From Owenia fusiformis (taxonomy: Eukaryota > Annelida > Polychaeta > Sabellida > Oweniidae), in contig CAIIXF020000005.1 in assembly GCA_903813345.2 (NCBI GenBank), positions 33,111,375 to 33,175,374 of the forward strand: a DNA stretch of 64,000 bases. Reading direction: 5' to 3'. A model generated the notes under the pieces. It did not search any database. It worked only from the letters and a program-made list of their open reading frames with translations, and was not told the DNA's origin. The position numbers were made by a program, and so were the translations under genes. Positions within the stretch are counted from its first letter, which is position 1, and every line of letters begins with the position of its first letter. Below are positions 1-13,039 of this stretch, piece by piece.

Positions 1-299
1 GTAAGCATCCTCTATGACATCACAAAATTCACATGGTCAATTTATTTTATAGTAAAACCATTAAACAACATATTCAAGATAACATTTTAATGTGTTTGAT
101 AATTTATGAGAGTTTATTATGTATGTATACAAGGTTAACAAAGCTCATTATATCTCAATTATTTTTTTTGCCCCGGGTGCCTTGATTTCCGGTTACTATG
201 GCAACCCTTACTTATCTAATATTTCTGTTATACCAAATATTTCTTGATAGATTAATACAGTATTGTATACTGCAGATTCTATGAAAATTTCATGAGAAT

Positions 300-1000
300 A
301 TGTTGAAAAATAAAAAAATTAGAGAGATATTATGAGAACTTTATGATATACCCTCGTACATCTCATATTGAATTTTTCAAAATAGAAAAAAACATGCATA
401 AATAGTTAAGGCATGTAGGTCCGATTCCCCCTGATAGCATTAACGTCTCATATAAGTCATACAATTAATATTTGAAACCTGACTATTATTCAAACTTATC
501 GGATATAAGTATCATGTGTACTTCAATCTAATATTAATAAAGTAACATCATAATTATGTCCGATCATAAGTTTGAATGGAAGTTGTATTCAAAATATTAA
601 TTGTATGACATGTTAATGCTACCGGGGTAAATCTGACCTACAGGCCTTGAAATTTTTTCTGTTTTGAAAATTCGATATAGATGTATATTTCTTAATTTTT
701 CAAAGAAATCTACAAATATATTATTGCGGTTTTATTTTACATCGTAATTTTGATCACCACCATCACTTTTTGAACGAGGTTACCTTGAAATATCAAGACG
801 TCATGCAATTCTCATACTTATAGAACTCAATGTAAGTGTCCTTGACCATTTATTAAGCAATTAAAAAATAAATTTGCTTCATGGGTGACAAAATGTTTCT
901 ACTTTCCTGGTGAATGTCGAGTCTGGCATCATACGAATTTTAAACGATCTGTCTGCATGGAATGTTTTTAGAATACATAATATTGTGAATCAAATATCCG
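300..1000. repeat. Foldback repeat R1, copy 1
   Basis: An imperfect palindrome is centred near 535. The arms contain ACAATTAATATTT on the left (about 465) and AAATATTAATTGT on the right (about 590), followed outward by matching stretches around ATTAATGCTA. A second copy lies at about 60050-61210, where it is split by other insertions. Outer boundaries are estimates because no target duplication was found. It is probably an old non-autonomous DNA element. Confidence 0.6.
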
Positions 1001-3170
1001 TAGAATTTTTCCATGTTTACAATAAATAGATCATAATGTTTATATTACTGTATATGTCTTCAATGGACTTACCTGACTTAGTAGGCAGAGGCTTCAGCAT
1101 GTAAGCAAACTTGACAGACAGATCAACTTTAAACATTTTATTTTCAATGATTAAATAAGCCCTTGAAATGCTACTTCTAAGATTTCCCAAAATGCCACTT
1201 TGTTAACTCACAGATTGCAAAACAATGTTGTTTCTGCTTGTCTTTATTTTGTAAAAATAGATCTAAGATACTCTAAAAGGGTGTCTCCCTAGAACTTTCC
1301 AATTATAGCAAGTAATTGCATTGGTAGATTTTGTTGAAATAAACACCTCAGAATGAAGAAATATTACCAAAGGTGCTTGACTGTCACTCTATATTTTATG
1401 ATACAATGTGCCACCATAAATATCCAAATGCTATTACACCAGCTTAATGTTGCAGAGAAACTATTGTAGCAAATCTGATTAATATGAGGTTTAGACACTT
1501 ACTAAATGATATTTATACTCATTAATGATATATAAAGCACTAATAATATGAATGAACATCATCAATATTTTATGCAATGTAACATTATATTCCATTCTCA
1601 TATTGTAAAAATGGATTAATACCAATAATACATTACATACCTTGACAACCATGCACCATTTTTACTTTTTCATCTGTAAATGTATCTGTCTTCTCTTTTG
1701 TTTTACTGAACCAATTTTTTTGTATATTCAAACAGCAGACACCAAATAATCGTATGCTACTCCATTTTGTGGCTTCCATTTGATTTTGTTAGAAAATATT
1801 TACATATCACTAGTGACTCTAGCACAGAGTTGTTGTCAATATCATCAACTAGCTGGTAGACCTGTTTTATTATACAAACTTGCCATTACAGGTTCCTTTA
1901 CAGCATTGATTGTTCAAATTTCCGTGTAATGCATTATCTTTGTATTGGAAATTTTCTATAGTGTAATAGCAAATGACATAGCAATCAATGCTCTAAGCTT
2001 TGAGTAAATCTAACGACTGAGGAAAACATACAGATGTCACAAAATACATCTAGTTCAAGATCATATCTCAAGGGCCTCATTCATTTCCTTGAAGCTTTGA
2101 AGTTAAAAATCAATATATCTTTATTTAAGAAAAACCAATCAGCATAAATCAAAATTAAGTGAGCCTCAATTAAAACTTCTTGTTACTATTATTTATGCAT
2201 TATTCCTATTGATTGTCCTCTTAGAAATGATATGGTATATTATACAATGTTATCAGGTTTCTGATAATCAGAAGTAATTCATCAAGGCAAATATAAAATA
2301 TTTATGAAGTAAAATATCATGCATACATTTTGTTCTCATAGATGACAATGACTAGGCTGATGCAATTGAATTATCACTCTCTCCTGTCCTGTATTCTTTC
2401 TGTAGTAGTTGCCTGCTAATTGTTTCTTATTTGCTTTTTGCACTCATAATTGTTGAGACAGGTTTTGGAAAGGACCAAAAATTGTTACAAAACACAGTAA
2501 GAAAAAGTTTAAGCATAGACCAGTCATAAGAAAAACAAACCCGGACTATCCCAAACCATAATCCAACATGAAAAAACAATGTATAATGCCTCCCTCCCCA
2601 ATCATTCAAGTTGCATTATCACAATTTAGAACCACATGAGCAAGAGATTTCATGAAAATAAATAAGACAGTAAAACAAGGAAATCAAAACAGTAAACTAG
2701 TTCAAAATGTAATAGTATTTTACTTATGTGAAATCAATATTGAGCAACAAAAGCATTAAGATTTAAGTCATGTTTATGATATCAGCACATACGAACAAGA
2801 TAATGCAGTGTTTTCAGTAGGTTTGTCCAAGATTGCATCCCTGGGACGTAACGATTTTCAAAAAATGTGTGTGCCCTCTAAAAACTGCGTCCCTTGAAAA
2901 AATGTTCCCGGGAATTCAAAGTCACGCTTTTACACTAACCAAAATAAAATTGATGAAATTTTGTATCGCTTTTGCTATTTATCGGTCTAAATCAGTGTTC
3001 TGGTGAGTCTAGTATGTCATTGAATGATACAGATACCATCACTTGTGAGGTATAACTTATATTCAACCATTAGAAACACATTTTCTTTGAACTGATTATG
3101 CTTTAGTTTAGGGGCAATCTGCGCGAGGTTAAATTTTTGGTTCAGTTTCTTCCGCATGCGCATTCTTAAA
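1001..3170. other. No gene recognised
   Basis: AT-rich DNA with only short chance reading frames. I saw no domain, RNA gene or clear repeat structure in this stretch. Confidence 0.6.
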
Positions 3171-3172
3171 TA

Positions 3173-3637
3173 CTGTAAAACGGGTATTGTTAGCGAGGGG
3201 TAATTGTTAGCGATCGCTATAGTTTCGCTAAAAATTCAATTCGCTAAAATAAACCGGGCCCTAAAATTTGCAAATTCCCGAGAAACTACATGAATACTAG
3301 TATTCAAGGAGCTTTTCGTTCAGCGCTCGACTTCCGGTTTGTAATTTGAAAAAGGTGAATATTTTTAAATCGTATGTTTCTTTCAATATCTGAAGGATAA
3401 ATAGCCATCCATCCAGTTTGGACCAATACCATGTACGTTAGAAGTCTTACATTTTGATAATTCCTCTGTCATGTCCGTTATACATTCTTCTGCCATAAAT
3501 GATAAAATTTCTAATGCATTTCGTTAATTTGATTTTTTAAAGATTAATCTTCATTTCGCTTAAATTTCCCGCGCTAAAACCCCCTAAAATTGAAAAATCG
3601 CTAAAATTTCCCGGTGTCAAAATTACTCGTTTTACAG
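3173..3637. mobile_element. TIR element, CTGTAAAACG family
   Basis: The ends are inverted copies starting CTGTAAAACG, each flanked by TA (3171-3172 and 3638-3639). Both subterminal regions repeat the phrase CGCTAAAATT or its complement. The interior has no reading frame of note. TA flanks and length fit a non-autonomous Tc1/mariner-type MITE; the superfamily is inferred. Confidence 0.65.
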
Positions 3638-3639
3638 TA

Positions 3640-6600
3640 ATGATCTTGTGATCGCACTTGACCAATAGAAAATGGTTTAAATCAGGTTCTCAGCTAGCGG
3701 CCAATCGTAAGACTCGTACTGATTACTGCTCGCATATGGAGTATTGGATAACTATTTGTCCTATCACATGCCTCGTACTAATTCGATCAGAAATCAACCG
3801 GGAAGGAAACTTCGAAAGAAAATTTTTATTTCTTTTAGAAATAGAATTTCCTTCAATTATTTAGTGGATTCTGACGAAATAAAGAGACTGAAGGTAAGTG
3901 GATTCACGGAGTGATTTACGAAATTCAGATTGCGTCCCAAAACGTAATAATTTTTTAAATTTACGTCCACCCAATCTTGATTTACGTCCTCTCCATTGAA
4001 GGACGACGTTAATGAAACCTCTGATAATGGAATGGCAGTGTGTGATATAAAGGTATAATGGAATTTACAAAATGTATGATACATCAATATAATGTGTTAT
4101 AGTATTTTTTGTATAGAGAAAATGATGAACATTGAACTATTCAATGTTTGGATGACAAGGGTTAAATACTGCCAGCTATGATAACAGGTGTATAACAATA
4201 AGATGGTATGTTGCACCATTGGTTTCTAATAATACCAATACCAATGAGCTAAAAAAGAATGATTGGCTCCAGATCATCAGCTGCTTGTAAAATATGTAAG
4301 GTTTGAGATAGCAAGGTATTTTGATCATAAAACACAAAGGGCAACACCAGAAACACAACATCCATTCATCAATAATCAGAACCAAGTGAACAAATACTTA
4401 CAAACAGTATTAATAAACTATTCTGAGAAATTTCTTGCTATTTGAATAAGCCTTTCACACCCATGTCTAAATTTTAACAATGATAAAAACCCTGAATTTA
4501 AATACTTCACTCTTCTTTAACCAGGAAGATAAGCTGAGTACTAGTTTTCTCTAGCCCATGGGCCAAAACAAAAAGTTTATGTCATGGGCACAATTCTGGT
4601 TACCTGATTGATCAAAAAGCCAGTTTTTCAGCCAAGATAAGTACTCTTTGTTGGGCTATCCTTGGTACTCTTGATAGTTAGCCATATTTACTGTTACATA
4701 ATGGTTATGTTATCTATAATATAAGATTATGTGCTATTATATAATACTAATAAAGATCATTATCATGATAATTTGCCAACAAATACATGGGTTGTTATGT
4801 CAACTAGTTATATATTTTTGCCTAACCTTGAGTACACAGGATACCAAAATGATCCAGCTACATAGAAACATGTAAGCGCAAAAGTAGAGAACAAATCAGA
4901 GAATCGAAGAAATAAAAAGAAACATAATGGAGGTTAAATTGGTCATACAAAAAAAAAGAAAAACAAACCCAATATCCCATCTTATGATCTAATTAACAAG
5001 GAACCACTTATAAAATACTCCATTCAATCACTATTTGATAACCATCACATAATAAATATGCAAGACACAGAAGTCATTACAATATATGTTAAGAAAAATT
5101 TATTACTATGAATAAACCATGGATAAAGTATGAATTTTAACTAGATTCACTATGAATAAACCATAAGTATGAATTTTAACTAGATTTTTAAGATACAGTC
5201 AGTATAGCAAATTTCAGATCATTGCACAGACCCAGAGCTCTATGTCAAGACAAGAAAGTGTTCACCAAACTCAGTCACATTCTTTACTTATAAACGTATA
5301 TAAACTATATCAACTAGCCTAACGGGATATTTTTAATAATTAACTTACCCATTTCTCAGATAGTATTAACAGCAATGATCCAAAAACCAATCATCCACCA
5401 CTTTCTAGTTATCTTGTTCTGAATGTTGGCCTACATACACCTGATGTTACTGATCAAAATCTCATTAACTCTTTAAAGCCAGCCTACAGGAGTTTAATCA
5501 TTGGTAAGCCCTCTTAGGCACATAATTGCAACTAAGAGGCTATGGGTTAAGAGCTATATTCTTAAAGTGATTAATCATTTATTAAGGGAAACAGGGAATC
5601 TTAGTTACTTTTTATTTAGTATTGGTCCTACACATGCAAACCTCACTGTGCATATTACCTCATCTCGACTAAATCTAATTTGCAGCTTACTGTGATGTAT
5701 ATGCAAGATTTAATGACTTGCATATTTGAGGCTTGGATGATAAACATTGCAGCTGCAAACTGCAAGTTTCACATGAATACTGAATAATGGAAATCTGTAT
5801 TTGTTTACAACTGACAACTTATTAAGATACTCATCAATATAACTGTGATATACTTTTGCATAGAATTAAATGGTAGTCAATAAAATGAAAGTGATCTGTG
5901 AATTACATTGATTCATCAAAGCATATCCATTGTTAGTAGAGCTAAGTAGAGAACATATACACAAGGAGACCTTGAACCTTTCAATATAGATATTTATAGG
6001 ATACAGAACTGCAGAAAATCATATCTGTATAACAGTTGATGCTTTTATGATAACATCATTGAACATTCTATAAATAATAGCATATACAGATTAAATACAC
6101 TTCAAAGCAGTTGTTTGAAACTATATAGATCAATAACTGTATTTGCTAAACGATATCAAGAATTGAATTGTCGAGGAAGAGCTCTAATTTGACCCAATGT
6201 ATCATAACAAAAGATTATGTTGAGGGTTTCTCCTTTGAGATATTAAGATATTAGCTAGCTTCCACCAGCTAATAATATACACATTTTTAATAGATTTTTG
6301 ATTTTTCCCATAGATATTAGCATTTAGTTGCAGCCATTTAAGTTATGCCGAAGCACATTTATCATACTGCCATCTAATATAGTTCATATGAAGTAAAAAC
6401 ATTACATTGATATGCATTTGGAGTCTGCATATTCAGTCTGACTTATTATAATGAAATAATATAAGATAAAAAATAATACAAATACATAATACAATTTGGC
6501 TAAATGTACCTAAGTAGCCATTATGTAACAAATAACTTCAATTAATAAAGGTGCACAAAGACTACAGACAAGTTAATAATTTATTTTAAAAAACTGTCAA

Positions 6601-6702
6601 AGTCTATGGCATGCCTAATTTAATATTGGAAAACATTAAAAGAAAGGTTGAAGGTTTCAGCATCTCAAATCATAAATAACTTCGTTATCAATTCATATTT
6701 TT
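3640..6702. other. No gene recognised
   Basis: AT-rich sequence without a supported gene. Apart from a small direct repeat near 5106 I see nothing that stands out. Confidence 0.55.
5106..5187. repeat. Two-copy tandem repeat
   Basis: Two adjacent copies of a roughly 40-bp unit beginning CTATGAATAAACCAT. The second copy lacks a few bases of the first. A minor local duplication. Confidence 0.7.
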
Positions 6703-6960
6703 TCTTCAACATGTAATGACTTCAGTATGAATGAAATGTCCCTTAGTGTTCCCTGGACTGTAATATTGGTGGGGAAAGGGGTATTAGATATTGTTTCTTT
6801 TCATATTTAGATCATGGTTTTGGGATATTTGTTGGGGTTTGTTTTTCTTATGACTGGTATACACTTAGAGTTTGCTTTTTCTTGCTGTGGTTTCATTACA
6901 ACTTTTGATCATTTTCACTTGTGCTTAGATATTTCAAATCAAATATCTCTATTCCTAGCT
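6703..6960. repeat. Dispersed repeat R2, copy 1
   Basis: Starts CTTCAACATGTAATGACTTC and contains GATCATGGTTTTGGGATAT. The same sequence recurs at 7301-7445 and continues at 8519-8650, where a mariner-like element separates the halves. A weaker third relative is at 47340-47465. No coding potential is evident, and the 81-codon frame at 6814 is not conserved between copies. Confidence 0.65.
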
Positions 6961-7447
6961 GAAGGATGTAGGAATGGTATAATTAAATTGGCAATGAACT
7001 CACAATTTTTTCACTTGGCACCTTTTGAGGTGGATCCCGGCTATGACATTAATGGTTGAGAAATAGGGATCGAAACCAGCCATAGTTTTCTCCTGATGAC
7101 CATTGTGAATTGTTGTGTTTTATGGATTATGATGACGGCTTTGCGAATGGATGTTGACACTTTGAATTGCCTATGGACTTCGAGACTGGATTTTATCTAT
7201 CCCACATCATTTGAGACTGAATACTCTATCTTTTATGAGTACTAGTATCTACAACTATTTTTGATGTTATGAGTATTGGCTATCAATTTTTTAAATTTTT
7301 CTTCAACATGTATTGTAATGACTTCAGTATGAATGAAATGTCCCTTGGTGTTCTAGTCCTGGATTGTGATATTGGTTCTCCATTGGAGGGGGGATGGGGA
7401 TGTTAGACCTTGTTTCTTTTCACGTTAGATCATGGTTTTGGGATATA

Positions 7448-8516
7448 CAGGGTGTTCCAAAAGTAACAGGACTGGTGCTGGCATTTTGTTAAATATGCAC
7501 CAATCGTCTTCAAAATTTATCATAATGTACTTCCATATGTCGTTACTAAGACCGCAAAGTTTCGACAAAATATATGAAACTCTGGTAGAGTTATGGTTGC
7601 TATAGTAACATGACATCGCAATACCCGGGGCAACATTCCACGCAAATAGTTACAGAGACATTAAGCATTTTGTACAACCCATATTATTTTGTACATGCCA
7701 TATCAAAATTGAAATGCAACAACTGGTGGAAATTACATTTGTTTTACATCATTTGATATTCCTATGTATCCTCTACTTTGAAAAATAGGCTTCTCTTTGG
7801 TCAGTACAAGAGTAGTACTCTGTATCCATGACCCAAACACATGAGTGAACCCATTTGAGGACATGTCACGCAGGGTCGATTGGACAATTTGGAGAAGGTC
7901 ATTCTCATCTTTAAAGGTCTTACAGCACTGATTAGCATTCCGTTCTCAATATAAGTCAAAATTAGATATTGCATGATCAGAAGAGTATGGTGCATGGCTC
8001 TAGACCTCAAGACCTAGCTCCTCTATAGCTGCAAGGTATTTAATAGTGGCCTGCGGACAGGCGCGCTATCAAGGTGGATGATTGGTTCAAATTAGGTATT
8101 TTCAAAAACTCAACCGTGGATTGTTCGAACTGTTATACATAGTGATATTCCAAGAAATTGAATAAATATTACTATCATTATGAAATTATACTTGAATCTG
8201 AGTTGTATAGCAACATCTTTACAACAAAGTAATTAATAAAATAAACAAGAAATGTTGTATTATATTAGGTGAATTAGATACTTTCTTCAGTAATACAAAA
8301 ATGTTAGATATCACATTTTCAAGAAAAAAGTTGCCCCGGGTATTGGGATATCATGTTACTATAGTAACCATAACTCTAACCGCATTTCATCATTTTTTCT
8401 GAAACTTTAAAATTTAAGTTGCAATACTTCAAAGTATAATTTGTGAAAATATGAAGACACTCAGTGCAAAATTGACAAAATGCCAGCACCAGTCCTGTTA
8501 CTTTTGGAACACCCTG
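7448..8516 (-). mobile_element. Mariner-like element with 187-bp TIRs
   Basis: Inverted termini begin CAGGGTGTTCCAAAAGTAAC, and TA lies on each side (7446-7447, 8517-8518). Similarity between the arms runs from 7448 to 7634 and from 8330 to 8516, both ending inward at CCCGGGGCAAC or its complement. The first about 42 bp are nearly identical; the middle of each arm is diverged. The interior carries a decayed transposase end on the - strand. It sits inside a copy of repeat R2. Confidence 0.85.
7801..8110 (-). pseudogene. Mariner transposase C-terminal relic
   Basis: Reading the - strand, a stretch HLDSAPVRRPLLNTL is followed after stops and a frame change by PYSSDHAISNFDLY. Mariner transposases carry a related DNAPxH...HPPYSPDLAPSDFxLF block that includes the second and third catalytic acids. 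Here the run is full of stops and the third acid position reads N, so the gene is dead. The family assignment is from motif memory, not a search. Confidence 0.6.
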
Positions 8517-10006
8517 TATAGGGTTTACTTTTCTTATGACAGATTTACACTTACAGTTTGCTTTTCTTGTTGGGTTTCTTTAAAGTTTTTAGTCACCCTT
8601 CCCTTTGGCATTTGTGCTTATATATCCTTTTCAGAAAACAAATAATATAGGGAAACATTTGCATGCTTCTAATGTTTCATACTCTGTTGCATCCTAACAA
8701 TGTTGCAGTAGCTGAAATACACAAATCATTTGCATAGCGTTGAGTTAAAAAAGAAAAACAATTTAAATGTTTTTGCTTTCTAAATGTGCAATACTGATAG
8801 AAAACCTGGCAATGAATTAAAAAATCCTTCATTAAATTACATCCTACCAAAATCCCTTTCTCTTATTTTGTTCTATAAGAAAATTATTTTTCTAACATAA
8901 GCTTACACATATTCTGATTTTGTTTTATTAGAAAGTTAATTCATACATTACTGATTACCTTTACACCTATTCTTATTTTCTACTGAGTTAATTTGTACAT
9001 TGGATTACATACTATACAAATAAATTAAAGAGCATGAATGAACTTACTGTTTTTGACTGCTGCAACTGGTTCAAAAAAGAACTCTTTGATTCTGCGCTTT
9101 AACTTTAGACACATTCTTCTTATTCCCTGCTCAATCTCCCTTATTTCATTATCTGGTCATTCTATATACCTCTCTCTATTCAATTCCGAAGTATAGACAG
9201 AGACAAGAATTAAAACACTTTCTCCCACATTTATATATTTAGAACTGCAAGCTATTTCTGAACCACTTTATGGATAGAACTTGTGCCTAAAGTCAGTTTA
9301 ACAGTTTTATATATTCTTAACATCTGTTTGCTTCACTCACTTGTCAATACAATTACTGAAATTGAGAAAGAATACATTTTTCATATGGTGGAGTTCATAT
9401 TTAAAACACATATTGCATTAAAAATCATTTAGACTTTCACCTCCCAAAAATGAATTAGCTGACATTGAGTGAGAAGTAACTTTTTAATTATGTTAACGTT
9501 GGTGAATTCGCAAAACCTGAGTAAATAGTAAATTCAGTAACCAATAAAAAAATATTTTGCTTCATATTGAGAAAATTCTTGAAATTGCATGAAACAATAC
9601 CTTATTAAAACCATTAAGTGATATTCATTGGGCTTCAGAAAACAACCGAAGAAGTGAATCAAAGTGAAACTGGATACATCTAACTCAGAGATGCAATATT
9701 CTACAGAACAAAATTACCAATAGTTGCATAAAGCATTCAGCGAAATTCTTTTTAGCATTATTCCTTGTATATTCCCCTTGTTTACTCTATTTGGCAAGAT
9801 AAATAAAGAGCAGTGCATGGTATTTTTGCAGAGCTTTCAATCTTATTTATTTCATTTGTTGTGAAATTGTTTTTGAGTGATGGATTGCCAAAAGCTGTTA
9901 TGTATATTAGAAGATTCACAAAAAAGGTTTTATTAGCTCTTGTTAATTGAATAGACTTCTAATACTGAAGATACACTTTATTTGGCTCCTATTTAATTTG
10001 AAGTAT

Positions 10007-10225
10007 TGGTGGATTCAGGAAATCCGCCAAATTAAAAATCAATCAAATTTCAGTTTGGAATTTTTGTCCAATGCACTTTAGAAATGAAACTTCTGCGGCC
10101 CCTTCTCCTGTCAAAATGTCATCAATTCTACATTATTCCAAAAGAAATACTGAAAATATCTTAGGAAATACCTGTCCTAATGACATAAATATAGACAAAA
10201 TTAAACTTCAGTCCTGAATCCACCA
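10007..10225. mobile_element. Small TIR element, TGGTGGATTCAGGA ends
   Basis: TGGTGGATTCAGGA at the left is mirrored by TCCTGAATCCACCA at the right. No clear target duplication was found. The ends resemble those of the CAGGGGCGGAT family seen at 19180 and 24553, so it may be a distant relative. Confidence 0.5.
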
Positions 10226-10311
10226 GATTAAATAGCCATCAATATTTGAAATTGAGCAAATCCATAACCTTTTTATGAAGTATTAATGAAAAACAAACTA
10301 CATCTATTTTT

Positions 10312-10395
10312 GATTATCCAATCTTACAATGTTCAATGATAATATTTTCTCATGATTATCCAATCTTACAAAGTTCAATGATAATATTTTCTCAA
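10312..10395. repeat. 42-bp tandem duplication
   Basis: GATTATCCAATCTTACAA and its following 24 bases occur twice in a row with a 42-bp period and one or two mismatches. A recent local duplication without evident function. Confidence 0.8.
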
Positions 10396-11010
10396 TCAAC
10401 TTTTTATACTTAAAATCAAAAATCGATAATGTATCTAAATATATTGATCTTACCTGCCTTGTTAGCAACTGAATTTCCCATGTTCTATCTGCAAGTCAGT
10501 GGTCACATATAAAACATTGTATCTGGTAAAGTTATGCACTGACCAAGATTCCATGGTAACTAATCAGACAGATATATGACAGAACTCAATTGATAAACTT
10601 TTAAAAATCCTTTGAGAATTGGCCATCAAGAAATATGTCTTCAGATTAGCTAGATGCCTACAACAAGAATATATGATACATCTTAAAATATCCCAGGGGC
10701 TTATGTTGATAACTTACTTAGTTTCCAAGAGAATAAATGAGATTACAGAAGTTATAATCACATAGTCAACTGATTTACCTCATTGTGGATACAGTATATC
10801 TAATGACCCATTCAGTACCCAAAATAGACACATATAACTGCAACATAATTGAATATCACAAATTCTTAACTAAACAATTTATTTTACAACAGAAATAAAC
10901 ACAAAGGAAATAAGCATGCAATAAAAACAGACAAATTGAAGTGGTAGTATGATGAAGACCATTGTTAAGATACTACCATTTTGAAAGTTTTAGACTCTAT
11001 ATAGTATATA

Positions 11011-11218
11011 CAGGGTTACCCAAAGAAAATGCAACCCTCCATTTATTCTATATTTATCTTAAATGGAGGTAAATTGCTATAAGACTATGATTATTTAAAC
11101 TTTGCCAGAAGATTCCACATCAAATGAAGTCCTTGTTTGCCAAATTTCAGAGCAATTAACCTCCATTTAAGAAAAATATTGAAGAAATTGAGGGTTGCAT
11201 TTTTTTGGGGTTACCCTG
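11011..11218. mobile_element. 208-bp MITE, TA target
   Basis: Ends CAGGGTTACCC and its inverted partner GGGTTACCCTG (with one extra base) are flanked by TA. Both arms continue with ATGCAACCCTC and later AAATGGAGGT, so the whole unit is a near hairpin. It fits a mariner-type MITE. Confidence 0.8.
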
Positions 11219-12329
11219 TATGTGTAAACAGATAAAGTGTATGCACATGCTATAAAATTCCATAAAAATATCCACGTTAGACTTTTAAGCAAATATCCAA
11301 TATCTTTAAGCAGCAGACAGTACTTGAGATATTCCACAGACAGGACAGTTGGAATCACGTCTTATTTACAACATAAAGCATTTCAAGACAGCTTGGCCAA
11401 CAAGTCTTAGATGAGACCGATTGGCAAAATATGTATTTACATTACACTAGTATGGCATTATTTTTGCTTCTTTATTCATTAAATTCAAATATACTCGATA
11501 TTTGAAATATTTGTTTTCGCTAAATCATTTTTCCATTCCGTAAAAACGTTTATATGTTTGTTACAGCAAATGAAGTTTTCAAAATAGCCAATCACTTAAT
11601 ACTACACTGTATGTGCATTAAATAACATATTTCATTCGCTAAATGATGTTTTTTTGTGTATATTGTTATGGTATTCCTTAAGAGTAACACATCATATGCA
11701 CAATATTGAATTTCTATTTGAACCCTCCCGAAATAAGTTTGCCTATATTTACCAAATGGTTTATTTTTCTATGACATAGTTCATGCATTTTACCGAAAGC
11801 TAATTTGCTATTTACGGAAAGCAATGTGGCATTCAGAATTTACCAAATATAAATAATTTAAATACTGAATGTACAAATAATTAATTGAATTATATGTGCG
11901 TTAAAGAAAACAAATTGATTCGCTGCATCACACAAATACAAAACATGCATAAATATCAAATGTGAATGCCAACACAAAGAACAAGTGAAACTATAGAGCG
12001 AATATATATTGTAGAGATCATTACATTCGATAAAATCGATAGATTGGGTAAATGTTTGGTAAATTGTTTGTTTTATTTGGCATTTTTGGAATATTTAATG
12101 TACCGAATGAAGAAGCAGTTTAAACACCATACACTAGGGGCTCTTATCTCTTTAACTGTTAAGGAGTGAAGCGCAAATCCTACTTCTGTCTCCCCTAATG
12201 AACAAATTTCATTATAAGGATGAAAAATGCCCTTGGAGTACTTGAAATTTCAGGAGATCATTTTTGCACATTCTTGGTGATGGCTGACGAGATTATTATT
12301 CCTAATAGTTATAGAGGTGGCTTTGTAGA

Positions 12330-12334
12330 TGGGT
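12330..12334. repeat. Target site duplication, left
   Basis: TGGGT here and TGGGT at 17113-17117 directly flank the LTR element. Five bases is usual for Ty3/gypsy integration. Confidence 0.9.
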
Positions 12335-12488
12335 TGAACTGAACTCATAGATCAGTGACTTCTAAGTATCGATTTATTGTTGCATCATATTTGGTCACGT
12401 GACCTTGTACATAATTATCATAACAACAAAAGCACATGGTACAGTCTGATGAATGCTTACATAATTGTTAAGACTACATATTATGACA
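12335..12488 (-). repeat. 3' LTR (154 bp)
   Basis: Identical to 16959-17112. On the - strand it begins TGTCATAATATG and ends GTTCAGTTCA, and it contains AATAAA, a possible poly(A) signal. It is short for a gypsy LTR. Confidence 0.95.
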
Positions 12489-12503
12489 TCTTCCCTTTTT
12501 TCC
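12489..12503 (-). promoter_or_regulatory. Polypurine tract
   Basis: On the - strand GGAAAAAAGGGAAGA abuts the 3' LTR directly. This is the expected plus-strand primer position. Confidence 0.85.
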
Positions 12504-12586
12504 AAAAATGAACAATCATTTTAAGTTCAAAACATTTCAAATAAATGTTAATATTATATCACTGTATTGATCAAATAAATCTGTTT

Positions 12587-13039
12587 CTAATCACTACAAT
12601 ATCTTGCAGGTCTTTTTATTATAAGGCCTCTACTGGCACGTGTGACTGGTTTACTGTCAGTAGGACACACACTAATGTCAGGTTTAATTTTACCAGGTGA
12701 TTGCACTTGTGTAACTGGAAGTGGTGCATCACTTGGCTGTTTATTATCACAATCAGTGGGTGGATCTATAATTGGTACAACAGGAACTTGAGGCAGATAT
12801 GACTTTTCAAGAGTGTGAGAATGATTATCATGAAACTTCACATCTGTCTTATCTGGCATTATATGACGTCTATTTCGTCTATATAGTCCCCTATCTGTTT
12901 TTACAATATATGACCTAGGAGCATCATGCTTGGATTGAACAATACCCTTAATTGACCAATCAGATTCTTTATCATGTTTAATACGCACTGAATCTCCTGG
13001 AATCAAAGGAACCAAATCCCTTACCCCATGATGGTTGTC
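12587..13039 (-). CDS. Pol C-terminal tail, after in-frame stop
   Basis: About 150 codons that lie in the same frame as the integrase but beyond a TAG at 13040-13042. The region has VPLIPGDSVRIK, then PRSYIVKTDRG and YRRNRRHIM. This matches the module (PGDxVR, PRSY, RRNRRH) that ends many Mag-type gypsy pol proteins after the integrase. The ending is at 12587, just before the purine tract. I read it as the end of pol cut off by a single nonsense codon rather than as a separate gene. Confidence 0.8.
   Translation of the reverse strand, partial: DNHHGVRDLVPLIPGDSVRIKHDKESDWSIKGIVQSKHDAPRSYIVKTDRGLYRRNRRHIMPDKTDVKFHDNHSHTLEKSYLPQVPVVPIIDPPTDCDNKQPSDAPLPVTQVQSPGKIKPDISVCPTDSKPVTRASRGLIIKRPARYCSD

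Larger units (their letters stand above)
7301..8650. repeat. Dispersed repeat R2, copy 2, interrupted
   Basis: This copy matches 6703-6960 up to GATCATGGTTTTGGGATAT near 7445 and resumes after 8518 with GGGTTTACTTTTCTTATGAC. The other copy therefore serves as an empty site for the element at 7448-8516. Confidence 0.65.
8651..12329. other. No gene recognised
   Basis: AT-rich DNA with two small TIR elements (10007-10225, 11011-11218) and a short tandem duplication, but no supported gene. Confidence 0.55.

Noticed and set aside
1-12. GTAAGC at the window start resembles a splice donor
   Set aside because: There is no exon sequence to its left in the window and no following exon recognised, so it cannot be supported.
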